Assembly (NCBI GenBank): GCA_013204985.1
Contig: JABMLG010000005.1
Coordinates: 1-64,000 of the forward strand
DNA from: Microbacteriaceae bacterium VKM Ac-2855
GTDB taxonomy: Bacteria > Actinomycetota > Actinomycetes > Actinomycetales > Microbacteriaceae
Direction: 5' to 3'
DNA: 64,000 nt
The translations under genes were made by a program, and so were the position numbers. The notes below the pieces were generated by a model, which saw only the letters and a program-made list of their open reading frames with translations, ran no database searches and was not told where the DNA came from. This document shows positions 27,294 through 35,870 of this stretch, in pieces (the first letter of the stretch is position 1; each line of letters starts with the position of its first letter).

Positions 27294-27654
27294 CCCCGAT
27301 CAGCCAATTCACGATGCCGAAGACGAGGGCGCCCAATACACCCCACCAGAAACCGTCGACGGTGAGTCCGAAACCGAACCAGCCACTGACCCATGCCGTG
27401 AGCAGCAGCAGGAGTCCGTTCACCACGAACGCGATCAGGCCGAGAGTCAGGATGTACAGCGGGAAGGCGACGACCCGCACGACGCTCCCGACGACGGCGT
27501 TGACCACACCGAAGATCACGGCGACAAGGAGATAGGTGAGCACGGTGGCGAGAACGCCTGGATCGTACGCGTCGACCCGCACACCGCTGACGAGCAGGGT
27601 GGTGAGCCAGAGCGCGAGGGCGTTGGTGACGAGGCCGAGGATCAGTCTGGGCAT
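27256..27654 (-). CDS. Phage-holin-4-like (PF04020 type) membrane protein
   Basis: 132 residues with four hydrophobic segments (residues about 5-25, 34-54, 60-82, 100-125), the layout of the actinobacterial 'phage holin family' membrane proteins such as YvlD. The name is historical; there is no phage gene nearby. ATG 27654 is preceded by GATAGT at six bases and GGGG, suggesting a leaderless start. The stop lies within the 3' end of the opposite hydrolase gene. Confidence 0.75.
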   Translation of the reverse strand: MPRLILGLVTNALALWLTTLLVSGVRVDAYDPGVLATVLTYLLVAVIFGVVNAVVGSVVRVVAFPLYILTLGLIAFVVNGLLLLLTAWVSGWFGFGLTVDGFWWGVLGALVFGIVNWLIGVIFRPLLRRERD

Positions 27655-27660
27655 GGCCCC

Positions 27661-27666
27661 ACTATC
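27661..27666 (-). promoter_or_regulatory. -10 hexamer of a leaderless promoter
   Basis: GATAGT on the minus strand, six bases before the ATG of the holin-like gene. Confidence 0.4.
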
Positions 27667-27744
27667 CCGGCTTCGAGCCGATCGCGCATCCACCGTGTTC
27701 CGGATCGGACCCCGAATGGCCCGGGTTTCGACCGCCCGTTCGCG

Positions 27745-28602
27745 TCAGGGTGCGGGGTCGGCCGGGGGCGGATCCTGCACCGGCGGATTGGTGTTGGCCG
27801 GGGGATCCACCACGACCGGGGGGTCCGGTTCGGGTTCGGGGTCCGGATCGGGGGAGGACGGTTCCGGGTCGGGGACCGGCTCGGTCGTGGGCTCCGGAAC
27901 GGGATCGGGCACGACCGGAGCGGGTGCGGTGGTCTGCTGCGGCTGGGGTTGGGGCTGCGCTGGGGCCGGCGCTGGCACCCGCGGGGAGTCGTTGCCCGAG
28001 CCACCGCCCGAGCCACCGCCCGAGCCGCCGCCCGAGTTCGACGCCTGAGAGGCGCGTACCGCGGTCGCGGCGGAGACGACGGATGCAGCGGGCGACGAGA
28101 TCCCGGTACGCGCGGTGATCGCCGCGCGCAACTGGTCGAGTGCCGTGCCGAGCGCGGCTCGGGTGGCGGCGCTCGCCGAGGTGCCGGCGTCGAGATCGGC
28201 TTGACCGAGTTCGACCAGCCGGCCCGCGACGGTGGCCATCGCATCCGTCACCGCCGTCGCCGCCGTGGTGAGTGCTGAGGCGGTCGCGGCGGTCATCGCC
28301 GTCTCGAGCGCTTCGACGGCGGCGTCGAGCGGCGCCAGGCGGTCGCTCTCCACAACTCCGGCCGACGACGCGGCCAGCGCACGGCCCTCGGTTAGAACGG
28401 AGCCCGCCGTGGTGCGCGCCGCCGTGAGTTCGGGGCTCGCCGTCAGCGCGACAGCGGTCGTTGTCACCTTGGGCACCGGTCGGCCCTCGTCGCCATCACC
28501 GGACGCACCGCATCCGCTGAGTACCAGGGCCGAGACCAGGATGAGAGGTGCCGCGAGCCGGTACCGGCGCGCGCCGGGGTGCACGGATGTCGGCGGCGTC
28601 AT
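27745..28602 (-). CDS. Lipoprotein with Gly-Ser and Pro-rich C-terminal region
   Basis: 285 residues. Signal peptide with lipobox LSGC (Cys31). Residues 45-180 are Ala/Thr-rich and predicted helical; after a (GGGS)-type stretch at about 191-203 comes PAPAQPQPQPQ and an extended Pro/Glu/Asp repeat to the end (PDPEPSSPDPDPEPEPDPP). Such tails span cell walls. No enzymatic family is visible. The ATG follows TACGCT at six bases, so the gene appears leaderless. Confidence 0.75.
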   Translation of the reverse strand: MTPPTSVHPGARRYRLAAPLILVSALVLSGCGASGDGDEGRPVPKVTTTAVALTASPELTAARTTAGSVLTEGRALAASSAGVVESDRLAPLDAAVEALETAMTAATASALTTAATAVTDAMATVAGRLVELGQADLDAGTSASAATRAALGTALDQLRAAITARTGISSPAASVVSAATAVRASQASNSGGGSGGGSGGGSGNDSPRVPAPAPAQPQPQPQQTTAPAPVVPDPVPEPTTEPVPDPEPSSPDPDPEPEPDPPVVVDPPANTNPPVQDPPPADPAP

Positions 28603-28608
28603 GCGAGA

Positions 28609-28614
28609 AGCGTA
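28609..28614 (-). promoter_or_regulatory. -10 hexamer of a leaderless promoter
   Basis: TACGCT on the minus strand, six bases before the ATG of the Pro-rich lipoprotein; no ribosome binding site. Confidence 0.5.
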
Positions 28615-28735
28615 ACCGCGCGGAGAGACTTTCCGTCCATTTATCAGAGAGTCGACCGTGTAATTCGGGGGTCGCCCGGCCTAATCCGCGCCGATGGCTC
28701 CGCGGGACGGCGGGGGGAGCCCCCGGCGGGCACCT

Positions 28736-28741
28736 TAAACT
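28736..28741 (+). promoter_or_regulatory. -10 hexamer of a leaderless hisC promoter
   Basis: TAAACT, six bases (GGCCGG) before the GTG at 28748. It is the only AT-rich patch in a very GC-rich stretch. Confidence 0.55.
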
Positions 28742-28747
28742 GGCCGG

Positions 28748-29851
28748 GTGACCGACCAGCAGTTGCCCCCCGTCCGCCTCCGCCCCGAGATCCTCGAGCT
28801 CCCCGCCTACAAGCAGGGCAAGGCGGCGGATGCCGACGCGTTCAAGCTGTCGTCGAACGAGAACCCGTTCGACCCGCTGCCGTCGGTTCTGCACGAAGTC
28901 CAGGCGGTCCACGACTTCAACCGCTACCCCGACGCCTCGGCGACGGCGCTGCGCACCGCGCTCGCCGAGAAGTACGGCGTCGGTCTCGGGGAGGTGATCG
29001 TCGGAGCGGGTTCCGTCGCCGTCATCGCCCAGCTGATCAGCGCTGCGGCGGCTCCCGGGGACGAGGTCGTCTACGCGTGGCGATCGTTCGAGGCGTACCC
29101 GTCGCTCGTCACCACCGCCGGCGCGACCAGCGTGCGCATCCCGCTGCGGGAGGACGACACCCACGACCTCGTCGCCATGGCCGAGGCGATCACCGAGCGC
29201 ACGCGCATGGTGATCGTCTGCACGCCGAACAACCCCACGGGCACCGTCGTGACCGCCGACGACTTCGTCGCGTTCATGGCCGAGGTCCCCGGCGACGTGC
29301 TGGTGCTCCTCGACGAGGCGTACGCGGAATTCGTCTCGGACGACCGCGCGGTGGACGGCACGAAGATGCTCGGCCGGTACCCGAACCTCGTGATCGCGCG
29401 CACCTTCTCGAAGGCCTACGGGCTCGCCGGGCTGCGAGTCGGCTACGCGATCGGCAACGAGTTGATCCTGAACGCCGCGCGTTCGACCGCGATCCCCTTG
29501 AGCGTGACCCAGTTCGCTCAATCCGCCGCCACCGCATCCCTCGATCACGAGGGCGAGCTGCTCGAACGCGTGCGACGGATCGTGCTGCTGCGCGATCAGC
29601 TCTGGCAAGCGCTGCTCGACCAGGGCTGGACGATCCCGAAGGCCGAGGGCAACTTCCTCTGGTTCGACACCCGCACCGAGACCGCGTGGGCCGCCGACGT
29701 GTTCGGCAACGCCGGCGTCGTCGTCCGGGCGTTCCCGCCGGAGGGCATCCGCGTCTCGATCGGCGAGTCCCGCTCGGTCGACAAACTGCTGGGCGCATCC
29801 GCCGAGATCCTGGCCGGACTGCCGACCGGTCACCCCGCCCGCCGCGTTTAG
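28748..29851 (+). CDS. hisC: Histidinol-phosphate aminotransferase
   Basis: 367 residues. PLP-dependent fold-type I enzyme that transaminates imidazole-acetol phosphate to histidinol phosphate; the actinobacterial homologues can also act on aromatic keto acids. Sequence shows [13 protein letters not shown] near residue 33, NNPTGTVV near 160, DEAYAEF near 193, and the Schiff-base lysine in [14 protein letters not shown] (Lys222), then RVSIGE near the C-terminus. It stands alone, away from other his genes. An aromatic aminotransferase (pat-like) is a possible alternative. Confidence 0.85.
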   Translation: MTDQQLPPVRLRPEILELPAYKQGKAADADAFKLSSNENPFDPLPSVLHEVQAVHDFNRYPDASATALRTALAEKYGVGLGEVIVGAGSVAVIAQLISAAAAPGDEVVYAWRSFEAYPSLVTTAGATSVRIPLREDDTHDLVAMAEAITERTRMVIVCTPNNPTGTVVTADDFVAFMAEVPGDVLVLLDEAYAEFVSDDRAVDGTKMLGRYPNLVIARTFSKAYGLAGLRVGYAIGNELILNAARSTAIPLSVTQFAQSAATASLDHEGELLERVRRIVLLRDQLWQALLDQGWTIPKAEGNFLWFDTRTETAWAADVFGNAGVVVRAFPPEGIRVSIGESRSVDKLLGASAEILAGLPTGHPARRV

Positions 29852-29978
29852 CCGAGCGCGGTGCGAGGGCGCCGAGCACACCGCGTATGCGTCGAGCGGC
29901 ATGACTTCGTGCGATAGCGCCAACGACTCGTCGCCTTTTGTTGTGCCGATGCTCCATCATCCGCACCCACCCAGCGGG

Positions 29979-29984
29979 TAGGTT
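29979..29984 (+). promoter_or_regulatory. -10 hexamer of the leaderless 2-oxoacid dehydrogenase promoter
   Basis: TAGGTT, six bases (GGACGG) before GTG 29991. No Shine-Dalgarno and no clear -35. Confidence 0.55.
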
Positions 29985-29990
29985 GGACGG

Positions 29991-31118
29991 GTGGAAGCCT
30001 CCGACATCCCGTCGCCGACCGTCCAGTTCCTCAGCGTCGCTGGACGCTACGAACCGAGCCCGGCCGCAGAACCGTACGCCGAGTTCCTCGAGACGATCGG
30101 TGAGGCCGATCATCGAACCTTCTACCGCGAGATGGCGGTGGTGCGCCGCTTCGACCTCGAGGCCGCGAACCTGCAGCGCCAAGGCCAGCTCGGCCTCTGG
30201 GTGCCGAGTCACGGTCAGGAGGCGGCGCAGGTCGGATCCGCGTACGCCGCGAAGCCGCAGGACCACATCTTCCCCTCCTACCGGGAGCACGTGGTCGGCA
30301 AGATGCGTGGCATCGACCTCATCGACGTGATGCGCCTGCTGCGCGGCACCACTCACGGCGGATGGGATCCGTACGACCCCGCGAACGGCAATTTCCACCT
30401 CTACACGCTGGTGCTCGGCTCGCAGGCTCTGCACGCGACCGGCTACGCGATGGGGCTCACCCTCGATGGCGTCACCGGCACCGGCGATGCCGACACCGAC
30501 CAGGCCGTGATCGTCTACTTCGGCGACGGCGCCTCGAGCCAGGGTGACGTGAACGAGGCGCTCGTCTTCGCCGCCAGCTACCAGACCCCGGAGGTGTTCT
30601 TCCTGCAGAACAACCACTGGGCGATCTCGGTGCCGGTCAGCGTGCAGTCGCGCAGCCCGCTGTACCTGCGCCCCTCGGGCTTCGGGATCCCCGGAGTGCA
30701 GGTCGACGGCAACGACGTGCTCGCCAGCTACGCCGTCACGGCGAAGCACCTGCACGACGCGCGCAGCGGGGGTGGCCCGCAGTTCATCGAGGCGCTCACG
30801 TACCGGATCGGCGCGCACACCTCGAGCGACGACCCCACCAAGTACCGCACCGACGACGAACTCGCCTCGTGGGTCGCCAAGGACCCGATCAAGCGGTTCG
30901 AGACCTTCCTCCGAGCGGAGGGGGTCGAGCAGTCCTTCTTCGACGAGGTGGACGAGGAGGCGCGCGACTACGCCGCCGACATCCGCAACCGCACCCTGGC
31001 GCTCGAGGCGCCGCCCATCGACGTGATCTTCGACCACGTCTACGCGGAACCGCATCCGCAGACCGCGGAACAGAAGGCGTGGTTCACGCGCTACGAAGAA
31101 TCGTTCGGAGGCGAGTGA
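29991..31118 (+). CDS. 2-oxoacid dehydrogenase E1 component, alpha subunit
   Basis: 375 residues. Thiamine-diphosphate-dependent decarboxylase subunit of a pyruvate or branched-chain 2-oxoacid dehydrogenase complex. The TPP/Mg motif GDGASSQGDVNEALVFAA starts near residue 178 with FLQNNHWAIS after it; YREHVVG and the RIGAHTSSDDPTKYR phosphorylation-loop region are present. The bovine-type two-subunit E1 arrangement and homologues in actinobacteria suggest the branched-chain type, but the annotation 'pyruvate dehydrogenase E1 alpha' is equally common. First gene of an E1a-E1b-E2 operon; no E3 is in the window. Confidence 0.9.
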   Translation: MEASDIPSPTVQFLSVAGRYEPSPAAEPYAEFLETIGEADHRTFYREMAVVRRFDLEAANLQRQGQLGLWVPSHGQEAAQVGSAYAAKPQDHIFPSYREHVVGKMRGIDLIDVMRLLRGTTHGGWDPYDPANGNFHLYTLVLGSQALHATGYAMGLTLDGVTGTGDADTDQAVIVYFGDGASSQGDVNEALVFAASYQTPEVFFLQNNHWAISVPVSVQSRSPLYLRPSGFGIPGVQVDGNDVLASYAVTAKHLHDARSGGGPQFIEALTYRIGAHTSSDDPTKYRTDDELASWVAKDPIKRFETFLRAEGVEQSFFDEVDEEARDYAADIRNRTLALEAPPIDVIFDHVYAEPHPQTAEQKAWFTRYEESFGGE

Positions 31119-32149
31119 TGACTCTCGAAGCAGCCCAGTCCACCCAGGCGGATGCATCCGCGGCGGTGCCCCGCATCGAGTCGATGTCGATGGCCAAGGC
31201 GCTCAACGCCGGCCTGCGCGCCGCGATGACCGGCAACGACAAGGTCCTGCTGATGGGCGAGGACATCGGTCCGCTCGGCGGCGTCTTCCGCGTCACCGAG
31301 GGCCTGCACGCCGAGTTCGGTGCGAAGCGCGTGCTCGACACCCCGCTCGCCGAGTCGGGCATCGTCGGCACCGCGATCGGACTCGCCATGCGCGGCTACC
31401 GCCCGGTCTGCGAGATCCAGTTCGACGGTTTCATCTACCCGGCGTTCGATCAGATCACGTCGCAGCTGGCGAAGATGACGAACCGGCACGAGGGCGCGGT
31501 CACGATGCCCGTCGTGATCCGCGTGCCCTACGGCGGACACATCGGCGCCGTCGAGCACCACCAGGAGAGCAACGAGGCGTACTTCGCGCACACCGCCGGT
31601 CTGCGCGTGGTGAGCCCGTCCACGCCCAACGACGCGTACTGGATGATCCAGGAGGCGATCGCTTCGGACGACCCGGTGATGTTCTTCGAGCCGAAGGGCC
31701 GCTACTGGCCCAAGGGTGACGTCGACCTCTCCGCATCCGCTCTGCCGCTGCACGCGACCCGCGTCGTGCGCCCGGGCACCGAGGTGACCGTCGTCGGCTA
31801 CGGCCCGATGGTGCACGTCGCGCTGCAGGCCGCCGAGCTCGCCGCCGAGGAGGGCACCTCGATCGAGGTGGTCGACCTGCGCTCGATCTCGCCGATCGAC
31901 TGGGAGCCGCTGCTCGCCTCCGTGCGCAAGACCGGTCGCCTCATCGTCGCGCAGGAGGCGTCCGCGAACGTCAGCGTCGGCTCCGAGATCGCCGCGACCG
32001 TCACCGAGCGCGCCTTCTACTCCCTCGAGGCGCCGGTGCTGCGCGTGGCCGGCTTCGACGTGCCGTTCCCGCCCGCCAAGGTGGAGAAGCTCTTCCTCCC
32101 CGATGTCGACCGCGTCCTCGAGGCCGTCGACCGCTCCCTCGCCTACTGA
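31118..32149 (+). CDS. 2-oxoacid dehydrogenase E1 component, beta subunit
   Basis: 343 residues. Contains [18 protein letters not shown], the [29 protein letters not shown] core, and [29 protein letters not shown] with the conserved His residues at the active-site entrance, then the transketolase C-terminal domain from about residue 215. Pairs with the alpha subunit to form the heterotetrameric E1. Start codon overlaps the alpha stop by one base (TGATG). A 15-20 residue N-terminal extension is not conserved. Confidence 0.92.
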   Translation: MTLEAAQSTQADASAAVPRIESMSMAKALNAGLRAAMTGNDKVLLMGEDIGPLGGVFRVTEGLHAEFGAKRVLDTPLAESGIVGTAIGLAMRGYRPVCEIQFDGFIYPAFDQITSQLAKMTNRHEGAVTMPVVIRVPYGGHIGAVEHHQESNEAYFAHTAGLRVVSPSTPNDAYWMIQEAIASDDPVMFFEPKGRYWPKGDVDLSASALPLHATRVVRPGTEVTVVGYGPMVHVALQAAELAAEEGTSIEVVDLRSISPIDWEPLLASVRKTGRLIVAQEASANVSVGSEIAATVTERAFYSLEAPVLRVAGFDVPFPPAKVEKLFLPDVDRVLEAVDRSLAY

Positions 32150-32219
32150 GCGTTCCGCTCCCCGCTCATTCGAGCGTTCCGCTCCCCGCTCATTCGAGCG
32201 TTCCGCTCCCGCCTCCTGA
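32148..32219 (+). repeat. Intercistronic 24-bp tandem repeat in the dehydrogenase operon
   Basis: Two identical 24-base units, 32148-32171 and 32172-32195, and a degenerate third. Each can form a small stem (TGAGCG/CGCTCA). They fill most of the gap between the E1 beta stop and the E2 start. Confidence 0.65.
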
Positions 32220-32250
32220 GCCTTCCGCTCACCTCACGCTAGGACTCCGC

Positions 32251-33552
32251 ATGACCGAACAGTTCCTCCTCCCCGACGTCGGCGAGGGCCTGACCGAGGC
32301 CGAGATCGTCCAGTGGAAGGTCAAGCCCGGCGACGAGGTCGAGATCAACCAGGTGCTGGTCGAGATCGAGACGGCGAAGTCGCTCGTCGAGCTGCCGTCG
32401 CCCTTCAGCGGCACCGTGCTCGACGTGCTGGTCGAGGAGGGCACGACCGTCGATGTCGGCACGCCGATCATCACGGTCTCGGGGCCGACGGCCGCCCCCA
32501 CCCCCTCGGCACCCGCCCCCTCGACGAAGGAACCCGGCGAGGAGTCGGGTGGAGCCGCGCTCGTCGGCTACGGCACCGCCGGTCACGCCACCAGCCGCCG
32601 CCGTCGAGGTGCAGATGCGCCCGCCGCCCCGGCCGCGCCCGCGCGCCCCGCGCCGAGCCCGCGTCCCGCATCCGTGCCCGCTGCCGCCGCACTTCCCGTG
32701 ATCGCCAAGCCGCCCATCCGCAAGCTCGCGAAGGATCTCGGCGTCGACCTCACGCAGGTGCAGGCGACCGGTCTCGCCGGCGAGGTCACCCGCGACGACG
32801 TGATCCGCGAGGCGTCGCAGGCCAGCGTGTTCCGCAACATCCAGACGCCGGAGTGGGGCGACAGCCGCGAGGAGCGCATCCCGGTCAAGGGTGTGCGCAA
32901 GGCGATCGCCGCAGCGATGTCGCAGAGCGCGTTCACCGCCCCGCACGTGAGCGTGTTCGTCGACGTGGATGCGACGCGCACCATGGAGTTCGTGAAGCGG
33001 CTGAAGAACTCGCCCGACTTCGCCGGCGTGAAGGTCTCGCCGCTGCTGATCATGGCCAAGGCGATCATCTGGGCGGTCCGGCGCAACCCCACGGTGAACT
33101 CGGCCTGGACCGACTCCGAGATCATCGTTCGGCACTACGTCAACCTCGGCATCGCGGCGGCGACCCCACGCGGCTTGATCGTGCCGAACGTCAAAGACGC
33201 CCAGTCGATGAGCCTGCTCGAACTCGCCGGGGCGTTGGAGAAGTTGACGATCAGTGCCCGCGACGGCAAGACCCAACCCGCCGACATGCAGAACGGCACC
33301 ATCACGATCTCGAACATCGGCGTCTTCGGGATGGACACCGGCACCCCCATCCTGAACCCGGGCGAGGTCGCGATCATCGCGCTGGGCACGATCAAGCAGA
33401 AGCCGTGGGTCGTCGACGGCGAAGTGCGCCCGCGCTTCGTCACCACGGTCGGCGGATCCTTCGACCACCGCGTGGTCGACGGAGACGTCGTCTCGCGCTT
33501 CGTCGCCGACGTCGCCTCCGTGCTCGAGGAGCCGGCGCTGCTGCTGGACTGA
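32251..33552 (+). CDS. 2-oxoacid dehydrogenase E2, dihydrolipoamide acyltransferase
   Basis: 433 residues. Domain order: one lipoyl domain (residues 3-77; lipoylated Lys43 in [11 protein letters not shown]), Ala/Pro/Arg-rich linker, peripheral subunit-binding domain (about 150-190, [32 protein letters not shown]), linker, and the C-terminal catalytic domain (about 207-433) with the active-site DHRVVDGD, His406 and Asp410. Transfers the acyl group from lipoamide to CoA. Third gene of the operon. Confidence 0.92.
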   Translation: MTEQFLLPDVGEGLTEAEIVQWKVKPGDEVEINQVLVEIETAKSLVELPSPFSGTVLDVLVEEGTTVDVGTPIITVSGPTAAPTPSAPAPSTKEPGEESGGAALVGYGTAGHATSRRRRGADAPAAPAAPARPAPSPRPASVPAAAALPVIAKPPIRKLAKDLGVDLTQVQATGLAGEVTRDDVIREASQASVFRNIQTPEWGDSREERIPVKGVRKAIAAAMSQSAFTAPHVSVFVDVDATRTMEFVKRLKNSPDFAGVKVSPLLIMAKAIIWAVRRNPTVNSAWTDSEIIVRHYVNLGIAAATPRGLIVPNVKDAQSMSLLELAGALEKLTISARDGKTQPADMQNGTITISNIGVFGMDTGTPILNPGEVAIIALGTIKQKPWVVDGEVRPRFVTTVGGSFDHRVVDGDVVSRFVADVASVLEEPALLLD

Positions 33553-33848
33553 GTTGTTTTGCCCTTTCTCCTCGTTCCTCGTCGAAAGGGCGGCGGTCGG
33601 CGGGGCGGATGGTTCCGCTGCGGAGAGCCTGTTGCGGCGCGCTGCAAAGAATTCGCTGGAACGCGAATTTTTGTCGCGGCGCTACGCGCGCGACAAGGGG
33701 CCCGGTAGTTCTGCGCAGGGGGACGTTGTGCGGAGGATGGGGGCCCTCTGGTGCGGGGGCGTGTGAGACGCCCGGATGCGGGCGAGACGCCCGGGTGCAG
33801 GTGGGGGTTTGGAACGGAAGTGGGGGCGAGGCGCGGCGGGACGGCTCG
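33553..33848. other. Gene-free stretch after the E2 gene
   Basis: 296 bases between the E2 gene and a leftward DUF1304 gene. It holds three inverted repeats: 33561-33568/33584-33591, 33650-33656/33663-33669 (with T tract, see terminator) and 33671-33678/33689-33696. The motif CTCCTCGTTCCTCGTCGA at about 33568-33585 recurs at about 59417-59434. No coding sequence was seen. Confidence 0.5.
33650..33672 (+). terminator. Rho-independent terminator of the dehydrogenase operon
   Basis: AATTCGC (33650-33656), six-base loop, GCGAATT (33663-33669), then TTT. Outer A/T pairs can extend the stem. About 100 bases after the E2 stop. Confidence 0.5.
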
Positions 33849-34235
33849 TCAGGCGAGGATCGCGAAGACCAGGGCGAGTGCCGACAGGCCGAACTGGATC
33901 GCGGCGGAGCGCAGGTAACGCCGACCGGTGGTCGCGAGCACGAGGCCGGCGAGCGTCATGCAGCCGGTGCCGAAGATCACCAGTGTCTTGCCGATCACGA
34001 ACGCGTCGCCGCTCTGCACCAGGAGCACCAGACCCACGATGACTCCGACGGCGAGACCGAGGTTGTAGAAGCCCTGGTTGTAGGCCATGTTCTTCACCGT
34101 GTCGGCCTCGGACTGCGAGGCGACGCCGAAACGGCGGAACACGGCCGGTCGCGTCCACAACACGCTCTCGAAAACGAAGGCCATCACGTGGAAGAGGACC
34201 GCGAGGGTTCCGAAGACGAGGGCTGGAACAGTCAT
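33849..34235 (-). CDS. DUF1304 family membrane protein
   Basis: 128 residues with four hydrophobic segments; the sequence FHVMAFVFESVLW...FRRFG and MAYNQGFYNLGLAVG are hallmarks of DUF1304 membrane proteins of unknown function. It diverges from the TetR gene across a region with three palindromic operators, so it is very likely the regulator's target. Confidence 0.85.
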   Translation of the reverse strand: MTVPALVFGTLAVLFHVMAFVFESVLWTRPAVFRRFGVASQSEADTVKNMAYNQGFYNLGLAVGVIVGLVLLVQSGDAFVIGKTLVIFGTGCMTLAGLVLATTGRRYLRSAAIQFGLSALALVFAILA

Positions 34236-34259
34236 GGTGCAGTCTCCCGAGAGGTTGAT

Positions 34260-34331
34260 GGACCGATCGGTCCGAATAGATCAATACTGGACCAATCGGT
34301 CCGAATAGATCAATACTGGACCAATCGGTCC
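34260..34331. promoter_or_regulatory. Three TetR operators in 29-bp tandem repeats
   Basis: The palindrome GGACCGATCGGTCC occurs at 34260-34273, with near-copies GGACCAATCGGTCC at 34289-34302 and 34318-34331. The spacer GAATAGATCAATACT is identical between them, giving an exact 29-base period. The third copy lies immediately upstream of the TetR -10; the first is 25 bases from the DUF1304 start codon. Binding would repress both divergent genes. Confidence 0.85.
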
Positions 34332-34342
34332 GCGAGGGCAAC

Positions 34343-34348
34343 TAGGCT
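34343..34348 (+). promoter_or_regulatory. -10 hexamer of the leaderless tetR promoter
   Basis: TAGGCT, six bases before ATG 34355; the third operator occupies the -35 to spacer region, as expected for autorepression. Confidence 0.55.
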
Positions 34349-34354
34349 GACGAC

Positions 34355-34888
34355 ATGGCTCGGCAGAAGACCTTCGAGGACGCCGCGGTCGCGTCGGCAG
34401 CGCGCGACGTCTTCTGGCGGCACGGCTACGTGGCGACCTCGCTCGCGCAGCTGCAGGCCGCCACCGGGCTCAGCAAATCGAGCCTGTACGAGAGTTACGG
34501 CAGTAAACGCGGCCTGTTCGATCGAGCGATCCGCGACTACCTCGACACCGTGATCGATCCGCTGCTCGCGCCCCTCGAGGCCGAGGGTGCCGGGCGCGCC
34601 GAACTCACCGCCTACTTCGCCGCCCTCGCGCGCCTCTTCCGTGAGGCTCCGCATCCGATCGCCCGCCGCGGCTGTCTGCTGCTCAACACCGCGATGGAGC
34701 TCGACGACCTCGATGCGGATGCGGCGCGCGCGGTCGCCGACTACCGCGAGCGGATCCGCACGGCCTTCGCGAACGCGCACGCCGCCGATCCCGATCTGCT
34801 GACGGCGGCTCAGATCGGGCTGATGGTCACCTCGCGCCTCGACCCGGCGCAGGCCGCCGACCTCGCCGATGCCCTTGCTCGATTTTGA
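34355..34888 (+). CDS. TetR/AcrR-family transcriptional repressor
   Basis: 177 residues. N-terminal HTH (residues 8-55: ARDVFWRHGYVATSLAQLQAATGLSKSSLYESYGSKRGLF) is a canonical TetR domain; the C-terminal helices with GCLLLNTAMELDD resemble the TetR_C group of YfiR/NemR-like electrophile sensors, with a Cys at about residue 107. Controls the divergent DUF1304 gene and itself through the triple operator. Its stop overlaps the Zur-like box of the next operon. Confidence 0.88.
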   Translation: MARQKTFEDAAVASAARDVFWRHGYVATSLAQLQAATGLSKSSLYESYGSKRGLFDRAIRDYLDTVIDPLLAPLEAEGAGRAELTAYFAALARLFREAPHPIARRGCLLLNTAMELDDLDADAARAVADYRERIRTAFANAHAADPDLLTAAQIGLMVTSRLDPAQAADLADALARF

Positions 34889-34900
34889 CAATCGTTATCA
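34886..34900. promoter_or_regulatory. Zur/Fur-like operator overlapping a -35
   Basis: TGACAATCGTTATCA is a 15-base imperfect palindrome close to the actinobacterial Zur consensus. It overlaps TTGACA (34885-34890); TACCGT at 34909-34914 could be the -10 (18-base spacing). Metal-loaded repressor here would block RNA polymerase. A Fur-family gene is the last gene of the downstream operon. Confidence 0.65.
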
Positions 34901-34961
34901 ATAGGCGCTACCGTCGGAGCAACACCCGCACGATTCGACCTAGATCGGCCACGTCCTCGCC

Positions 34962-35870
34962 ATGAAGCGCCCCGCACGTCTCGCTCTCGTCTCCCTCGCC
35001 GGGGCCGCCGCCCTCATCCTCTCCGCCTGCTCGGGCTCGACCAGCGGCACCGCCACGGACGACTCCGGCCCGATCCGTGTCGTCGCCTCCACCAACGTCT
35101 ACGGCGACCTCGTGTCGAGCGTCGGCGGCGCCCTCGTCGACGTCACCAGCGTGATCGACAGCCCCGACAAGGATCCGCACGAGTACGAGGCCGACGCCCG
35201 CACCCAGCTCGCCGTCTCGAAGGCGCAGCTGATCGTCGAGAACGGCGGCGGATACGACGACTTCATCGGCACGATGGTCGACGCGTCGAAGTCGACCGCT
35301 CCGGTGATCAACGCCTCCGACGTCTCGGGCTACGACCAGGAGGGCGAGTTCAACGAACACGTCTGGTACGACCTACCCACCGTCACCGCCGTCGTCGCCG
35401 ACATCGCGAGCGAGCTGAGCACGATCGATCCGGCCAACGCCGAGCGGTACACGCAGAACGCCGACGAGCTCACCCAGAGCATCGCCTCGCTGTCGACGCG
35501 TGTGCAGGAGCTGCGCGGATCCGTCGCTGGTACCGGCATCGCGATCACCGAGCCCGTGCCGCTCTACCTCCTCGAGGCCCTCGGGCTCGACAACAAGACG
35601 CCCGAGGCGTTCAGTGAGGCGGTCGAAGAGGACAGCGATGTCGCGGCATCCGTGCTCGAGGAGACCCTCGCGCTGTTCGAACAGCGGCAGGTGGCGGCGC
35701 TCGTCTACAACGAGCAGACCACCGGTGCGCAGACGGATGCGGTGCTCGATGCCGCGAAGAAGGCCGGCATCCCCGCGGTGCCCGTCACGGAGACGCTGCC
35801 CGCCGACCTGCACTATGTCGACTGGATGAACGCCAACCTCGACGCGATCACCGAGGCTCTCGGCCGATGA
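34962..35870 (+). CDS. Zinc/manganese ABC transporter substrate-binding lipoprotein
   Basis: 302 residues. Signal peptide with lipobox SAC (LILSACSGS, Cys23), then a cluster A-I metal-binding protein. Candidate ligands: His in DPHEYE (near residue 72), His in NEHVWYD (near 131), and a Glu in ITEPVPLY where ZnuA usually has His, plus a late acidic/Asn residue. His-His-Glu-Asp sets are also seen in manganese proteins, so the metal is not certain; no His-rich loop is present. The Zur-like box and Fur-family gene favour zinc. Confidence 0.85.
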   Translation: MKRPARLALVSLAGAAALILSACSGSTSGTATDDSGPIRVVASTNVYGDLVSSVGGALVDVTSVIDSPDKDPHEYEADARTQLAVSKAQLIVENGGGYDDFIGTMVDASKSTAPVINASDVSGYDQEGEFNEHVWYDLPTVTAVVADIASELSTIDPANAERYTQNADELTQSIASLSTRVQELRGSVAGTGIAITEPVPLYLLEALGLDNKTPEAFSEAVEEDSDVAASVLEETLALFEQRQVAALVYNEQTTGAQTDAVLDAAKKAGIPAVPVTETLPADLHYVDWMNANLDAITEALGR

